From contig CANQHH010000025.1 in the NCBI GenBank assembly GCA_947623615.1, positions 1 to 11,148 of the forward strand: 11,148 nt of DNA, given 5' to 3'. The position numbers and the translations under genes were made by a program. The notes under the pieces were generated by a model. The model saw nothing but the letters and a program-made list of their open reading frames with translations, searched no databases and was not told the DNA's origin. How positions within the stretch are numbered: position 1 is the stretch's first letter; each line of letters opens with the position of its first letter. Below are positions 6,663 through 11,148 of the stretch, piece by piece. Source of the DNA: an uncultured Clostridia bacterium. GTDB taxonomy: Bacteria > Bacillota > Clostridia > TANB77 > CAG-508.

Positions 6663-9600
6663 ATGGAAAATTTTATTAAAAAAATAACTGCATCATTAAT
6701 TGTTATGATCATAATGATTTCAGAAATGAGTGTATTATTAGATCAAGGGGTGGCTTATGCCATAGATATAATTAATAATGCAAATAATCAAAATATACAA
6801 TTTAAAAGTTATTTTGAAAATAATATGAATGAAGCAACTTTTAATATGGATGCTACTGATTCGAAGTTGTTTGTTGAAGTTGATGTAGGTGGAGAAGGAT
6901 ATTTAAAAGATGGAGCAATAAGTTTTGAAAACGAGAGTTTTGATATTGTTGCTGATAACCTACAAAATGAATATATACAAAAAATAGAAAATAATATAAT
7001 AACTTTAAAAACAATAGATAAAGAAAGTAGTGTTTTATTAGAATTGCCTATAAAGATGAAGAGTTCAGAAAGAGTAACTCCTGACATATTTGCTAGAGAA
7101 TTTAAAACTAAGTTATCTGGAACTTATGTAAATGCAAATTCAAAAGAAACACAAATAAATGAAGAATTGAATAATAAATTAAGTTGGTCGTCTACTGCAA
7201 ATAGTAAAACAGATATAAAAATTGAAAAATATGTACCATTTAATAGTAATAAAAAATATGGTGTGTTATTACAAATAAGAGCAAATGCAAAAGTAGAAGA
7301 TAATAAACTACCTGTAAAAAACATGAATCTTAAAATTGATGCACCAATAGTTGCTAATAAAATACCTACAAATGTAAAAGTATTAGCAACTAGAACTTTA
7401 GGAACTAATGGAAAAGCAGATGGTATTGATTTTAATGAAGAAAATTGGTCATATGATAATAAGACTGGAGTAGTAAATATAAATGTATCGAATGAAACAA
7501 AAGCAGAAGAAGATGCTAAGAAAGCAAATGAGAATGGTGAAGAGGTTGGAGATACAAATGTAAGTGGCGAAGAGGCAGAAAATGTAAGTGAAGAGAGCGA
7601 AGCTACAGAAAATACTAATATAGATAATGAAGAACCAAGAAATATAAGTGCTGAAGGCGAAGCTACTGAAGAAGTAAATGAGAATAATGTTAATGCTGAA
7701 AATGTAAATGCAGATAATGAAATTGCATGGAATAAAAACGCAGATGATGAATATTTAATTTCATTTATGTATGAAGGTAAAGATATATTTGATTTTGTTG
7801 AAAAAAATGGATTGAATTCAAAAATAAAAATTACAACTAATGTTAGTGTATATAACAATGTTGAAACTAACTTAGAAGAAAAAATTGCAGAAGGTGAAAT
7901 TAAACTAAATAAAAAAGTAAGTGATATAGTAAACTTTAAATTAAATTTAGAAGAAAAGAAAATTAATAAGGGACAAATTTATTCAAATTATGAAGCAGAA
8001 GATAAAAAAGAAATTGAATATAATTTGGAATATAGTGCTGATATAGGATATGTAGATTTCTTCGATTATATCGAATTTAGACAAGATGGTTATGATAAAT
8101 TTGTAACAAAAGATAATAAAGAAGCATTAACAACAGTAAACGGTAAAAATTATACAAAAAATAAAAATATAAAAATCGATGTAGATATGTTCAATAAGAT
8201 GTTAGGCGAAGAAGGATACATAGATATATTAGATGAAAGAGGAAATGCACTAGGTAGAATAGACAAAAATACTGAAATAAAAAATGGTGTATATGTTTAT
8301 GAGTTATCAAATATAGATAATAATAAATTAAGAATGAGAACAAGCAAACCTTTAACAGAAGGAAAAATAGTTATTGATGTAACTAAAATAATTGATACAG
8401 ATCAAGACTATTCAGAAAAACAAATGAAATCATTTAATAAGTTAACAAGTAAATTGCTTGGAGCTACATCTATAATAGAACAAGATCAAACTGTTGGTGC
8501 AGTGTTAGAAGAACCTGTTACAAAAGCAGATATTAAATTTACAACAAGTAATGGAAATGCAGATTTGTCAACAGCAATAGAGCATAAAAACTTAGAGTTA
8601 AGAATAGTTTTGGATACATCAAGTTCATCAAACCAATTATTCCAAAACCCAACTTTTAAAATAAAATTTCCTAAGGTTATGCAAAATATAATATTTGAAA
8701 CACCTCAAATAATAAATAGTAGTGATTTCAAAATAAAGAGTCAAAATATAAGAACAGAAGAAGATGGATCATATGTATACGAATTAGAATTATCAGGAAC
8801 CCAAACAGAATACACATTAAATGATGCATTAAAAGGTCCAAATATAATTATAAACATGAGTTCATCAGTAGATAAAATATCACCAAGTTTGAACGAGCAA
8901 ATTACTCTTACATATACTAATGAAAAAGCTAATAATATATATGAACAAAAAACAGAAGATGGAAATGGACTTGCAACTACACCTGTTAATATAATTGCAC
9001 CTAATGGAGTTATTTCAGCAACAGGAATGAGTGGATATTCAAATGATGCTGATGATACAGTTTTCACAACTGCAAATGAAACAGTATCTAAAATGATAGG
9101 AGCTAATGAGGCTAAAAAGACAATTACAATGTCAGGAGATGTTGTAAACAATTACGAAAATGATATTTCAGGTGTAAAAATTTTAGGAAGATTTCCATTT
9201 AAGGGAAATAAGGTAATAGATGAGAAAGATGAATTAGGAAGCACAATAAATGCAACAATAAAGAATAATTTAAAAGTTTCAAATATAGATGCAGCTAATG
9301 TTGATATATATTATTCAACAAATGGTGAAGCCACAAATGATATAGAAAATGGACAAAATGGTTGGACAAAATCATTAAGTGATATAAAAACTGCAAAATC
9401 ATATATGATAGTATTAAAAAATAATATGAAGAAAACAGAAAAAATCCATTTTGAATATATTGTAGAAGTACCTGAGAATTTGGAATTTAATAGTTCAGTA
9501 TATACAATGTATAAAGTATACTATACAAACTTATCTGAAATAGCACAAATGCAAGAAACTAAAAAATCTGCTATTGTTGGAGTTACAACTGGAGAAGGAC

Positions 9601-11148
9601 CTAAATTAAGTGTAACACTATCTTCAAACATTCCTGAAAATACAAACGTTCAAGAAGGTAGAATTGTAGAATTAACAGCAACAGTAAAAAATGAAGGACA
9701 AGTAGATGCAAAAGGAGTAGTACTTACAGCAGTTGCCCCATCAGGAACGAAACATGTAGAGAAAAATTATGGTGGAATGATATATACTATTAATGATGAT
9801 GGACCTAGAGAATTCCAAATAGGTACTGTTGGAGCAGGAAAGACAGTAACACAAAAATATGAAATTATGTTAAATTATGGATATCCAGAAGGTAGTAAAA
9901 TGTTTCCAAAAGACTTAGTAAATAAAGCATATGTAGTTGAAAGTAGATTGGAAAATCCTATATATTCAAATGATTATGTATTGAAAATGGTAGACGGATT
10001 TATACAATTAAATACTATACCAGATTTAGCACCAGGCCAGGTCTTAAAAAATGGAGATAAAATTACATTTAAAACTCGAATAACAAACATTGCTGAGAAA
10101 ACTCTAAATAATGTAAAAATATCTACAGATTTACCATCTGGAATGAATTTTACAGAAGGATACTTCGAGAAAAAAGGACAAAGAACATCTGACGAAGTGA
10201 AAGTAAATGGAAGTAAAATAGAAGCAGTATTAAATACAATGGAGGAAGATGACCAATATACTTTGACATATGAAGTTGAAGTAGATGGTTTTCAAGGAGA
10301 ATTTGCAACAGAACTAGTTGCAACAGCTAATGGAATAGATACTCAGTATTCAAATAAAATAGTATATGATATTGGTAAAGTAGATGTATCAATAGTTCAA
10401 AAATGTAGTTCACCAGAATATATAAAAGAGGGTGAAAACATTGTTTATGAATTTAGCATAAAGAATAACGGAAAAAATGTAATAACATCAATAGAGTTTA
10501 ATGATGAAATACCAGATGGTCTTGAATATGTCAAATCTGTATCTGGATTAAAAGATGGTAAAATGGAAGAACAAACAAAAGACAGCATTAATACAGAAAG
10601 TTCATATATATATGGGCTAGAACCAGGAAAAGAATATATTATTAATTTAACATGTAAAGCAAAAAGAATGTCAAATCAAGATACAAAAGAAATAATAAAT
10701 TATGGTACTATAACCATAGATGGAACATCTAGTATTGAGTCAAATAAAATTAAAAATTATATAGAATATAACCCAATTGCACATGGTCAAACCATTGAAG
10801 AAGGAAGGTATTCAATAAATGGTTCAGCATGGGAAGATATAAATTTAAATGGACAAAAAGATGAAGATGAGAAAATGTTACCAGATATAGAAGTAATGCT
10901 TTTAGATAAAAAGAGTAATACTATTGTAAAAGATGTAGATACAAAAACAGAAAAAATAGTAAAAACAGATTCAAATGGTAGTTATAAATTTGACAATTTA
11001 ACAATTGGTGATTATGCAGTCATATTCTTATATGATGCGGCAATGTACAATATTACAGAATATAGAAAGTCAGGAGTAGGAGAGGGCTTAAACTCTGATG
11101 CATTAAATGTAAATCTTACACTTGATGGTAAAACTAGAAAAGCTGGTA
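6663..11148 (+). CDS. Large secreted surface protein with acidic repeat linker, DUF11-like domains and SdrD B-like domain (protein A', 3' partial)
   Basis: The frame is open from the ATG at 6663 to the window end (1495 full codons plus one base). Seen by residue: signal peptide 1-33 (KK, hydrophobic 10-26, AYA motif with cleavage after Ala33); N-terminal region about 36-279 of no family I can name, with strand-rich text such as LFVEVDVGGEGYLKDG; acidic Glu/Asn linker about 280-353 with 20-residue repeats; beta-rich middle about 354-979 ending in VGVTTGEGP; three consecutive DUF11-like Ig-type domains at about 980-1112, 1113-1239 and 1240-1375; SdrD B-like domain from about 1387. That last domain has a full EF-hand-like loop, D1392-x-N-x-N-G-Q-x-D-x-x-E1403, which probably binds calcium. 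It has almost no Cys, as is common for exported Gram-positive stalk proteins. It is a paralogue of the gene at 1-984, aligning ungapped from residue 1396. If their ends match in length, the whole protein would be near 1722 aa with a membrane anchor. Its role is probably a cell-surface stalk or adhesin; the ligand is unknown. It has its own promoter and Shine-Dalgarno. Confidence 0.9.
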   Translation, partial: MENFIKKITASLIVMIIMISEMSVLLDQGVAYAIDIINNANNQNIQFKSYFENNMNEATFNMDATDSKLFVEVDVGGEGYLKDGAISFENESFDIVADNLQNEYIQKIENNIITLKTIDKESSVLLELPIKMKSSERVTPDIFAREFKTKLSGTYVNANSKETQINEELNNKLSWSSTANSKTDIKIEKYVPFNSNKKYGVLLQIRANAKVEDNKLPVKNMNLKIDAPIVANKIPTNVKVLATRTLGTNGKADGIDFNEENWSYDNKTGVVNINVSNETKAEEDAKKANENGEEVGDTNVSGEEAENVSEESEATENTNIDNEEPRNISAEGEATEEVNENNVNAENVNADNEIAWNKNADDEYLISFMYEGKDIFDFVEKNGLNSKIKITTNVSVYNNVETNLEEKIAEGEIKLNKKVSDIVNFKLNLEEKKINKGQIYSNYEAEDKKEIEYNLEYSADIGYVDFFDYIEFRQDGYDKFVTKDNKEALTTVNGKNYTKNKNIKIDVDMFNKMLGEEGYIDILDERGNALGRIDKNTEIKNGVYVYELSNIDNNKLRMRTSKPLTEGKIVIDVTKIIDTDQDYSEKQMKSFNKLTSKLLGATSIIEQDQTVGAVLEEPVTKADIKFTTSNGNADLSTAIEHKNLELRIVLDTSSSSNQLFQNPTFKIKFPKVMQNIIFETPQIINSSDFKIKSQNIRTEEDGSYVYELELSGTQTEYTLNDALKGPNIIINMSSSVDKISPSLNEQITLTYTNEKANNIYEQKTEDGNGLATTPVNIIAPNGVISATGMSGYSNDADDTVFTTANETVSKMIGANEAKKTITMSGDVVNNYENDISGVKILGRFPFKGNKVIDEKDELGSTINATIKNNLKVSNIDAANVDIYYSTNGEATNDIENGQNGWTKSLSDIKTAKSYMIVLKNNMKKTEKIHFEYIVEVPENLEFNSSVYTMYKVYYTNLSEIAQMQETKKSAIVGVTTGEGPKLSVTLSSNIPENTNVQEGRIVELTATVKNEGQVDAKGVVLTAVAPSGTKHVEKNYGGMIYTINDDGPREFQIGTVGAGKTVTQKYEIMLNYGYPEGSKMFPKDLVNKAYVVESRLENPIYSNDYVLKMVDGFIQLNTIPDLAPGQVLKNGDKITFKTRITNIAEKTLNNVKISTDLPSGMNFTEGYFEKKGQRTSDEVKVNGSKIEAVLNTMEEDDQYTLTYEVEVDGFQGEFATELVATANGIDTQYSNKIVYDIGKVDVSIVQKCSSPEYIKEGENIVYEFSIKNNGKNVITSIEFNDEIPDGLEYVKSVSGLKDGKMEEQTKDSINTESSYIYGLEPGKEYIINLTCKAKRMSNQDTKEIINYGTITIDGTSSIESNKIKNYIEYNPIAHGQTIEEGRYSINGSAWEDINLNGQKDEDEKMLPDIEVMLLDKKSNTIVKDVDTKTEKIVKTDSNGSYKFDNLTIGDYAVIFLYDAAMYNITEYRKSGVGEGLNSDALNVNLTLDGKTRKAG
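7560..7679 (+). repeat. Two 60-base (20-residue) acidic repeats in gene A'
   Basis: Units 7560-7619 and 7620-7679 are in phase. They share an exact GCGAAGCTAC spaced by 60 bases and have about 39 of 60 bases in common by hand count. They encode VSGEEAENVSEESEATENTN and IDNEEPRNISAEGEATEEVN. The flanks (7500-7559 and 7680-7721) keep the same acidic, Asn-rich composition and may be older, decayed copies. The peptide is probably a disordered, negatively charged linker. Confidence 0.7.

Noticed and set aside
6678..6684. Run of seven A at the start of A' as a phase-variation tract
   Set aside because: Short and ordinary for such AT-rich DNA; no sign of frame disruption.
7500..7721. CRISPR-like or non-coding repeat array
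   Set aside because: Repeats are imperfect, contiguous, lack spacers and stay in frame with the surrounding protein.
7124..7858. Minus-strand open frame of 244 codons, Ser/Phe/Ala-rich
   Set aside because: It is the antisense shadow of A', including its acidic repeats; the apparent Ser-rich periodicity is the complement of the GAA/GCT repeat codons.
1..11148. A and A' similarity as an assembly duplication
   Set aside because: The aligned 100 residues are only 49% identical, so they are distinct diverged sequences.

Overview
The window is AT-rich, uses the standard code, has good Shine-Dalgarno sites and is packed on the + strand with very large secreted, membrane-anchored proteins built from repeated beta-sandwich modules. 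This points to a low-GC Gram-positive bacterium. The domain style (SdrD B-like plus DUF11-like modules, DSTP[AG]N and NxAEI motifs, a PPTG-like C-terminal position) resembles surface proteins of uncultured gut Clostridia or Firmicutes. That assignment rests on family recall, not on a search.

Layout: (1) bases 1-984 hold the C-terminal 327 residues of a surface protein (called A here) that begins upstream: an SdrD B-like domain, a DUF11-like domain, one membrane segment and a basic tail. (2) After 15 bases with a doubled Shine-Dalgarno sequence comes B (1000-6384, complete, 1794 aa): an export signal, a possible thioester adhesin head, a Cys/His-rich segment, a proline stalk, two copies of an SdrD-like + helical + DUF11-like module, a membrane segment and a basic tail. 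A and B are very probably co-transcribed. (3) A strong intrinsic terminator follows B at once. The rest of a 278-base gap holds inverted repeats and a good sigma-A promoter. (4) From 6663 past the window end runs A' (1495 codons visible): signal peptide, novel-looking N-terminal region, acidic 20-residue repeats, long beta-rich middle, three DUF11-like domains, and an SdrD B-like domain cut by the window edge.

The visible start of A and visible end of A' are the same domain. They align without gaps over 100 residues with 49 identities, counted by hand. The locus therefore looks like a tandem, diverged array of large surface proteins in the order A-B / A'-(B'?), with a repeat period of about 10.85 kb. 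The proteins probably form a displayed stalk-and-head adhesin layer. B would carry the possible covalent-binding tip; A and A' would be long Ig-like stalks. No mobile element, RNA gene or CRISPR array was seen, and nothing on the minus strand looks like a real gene.
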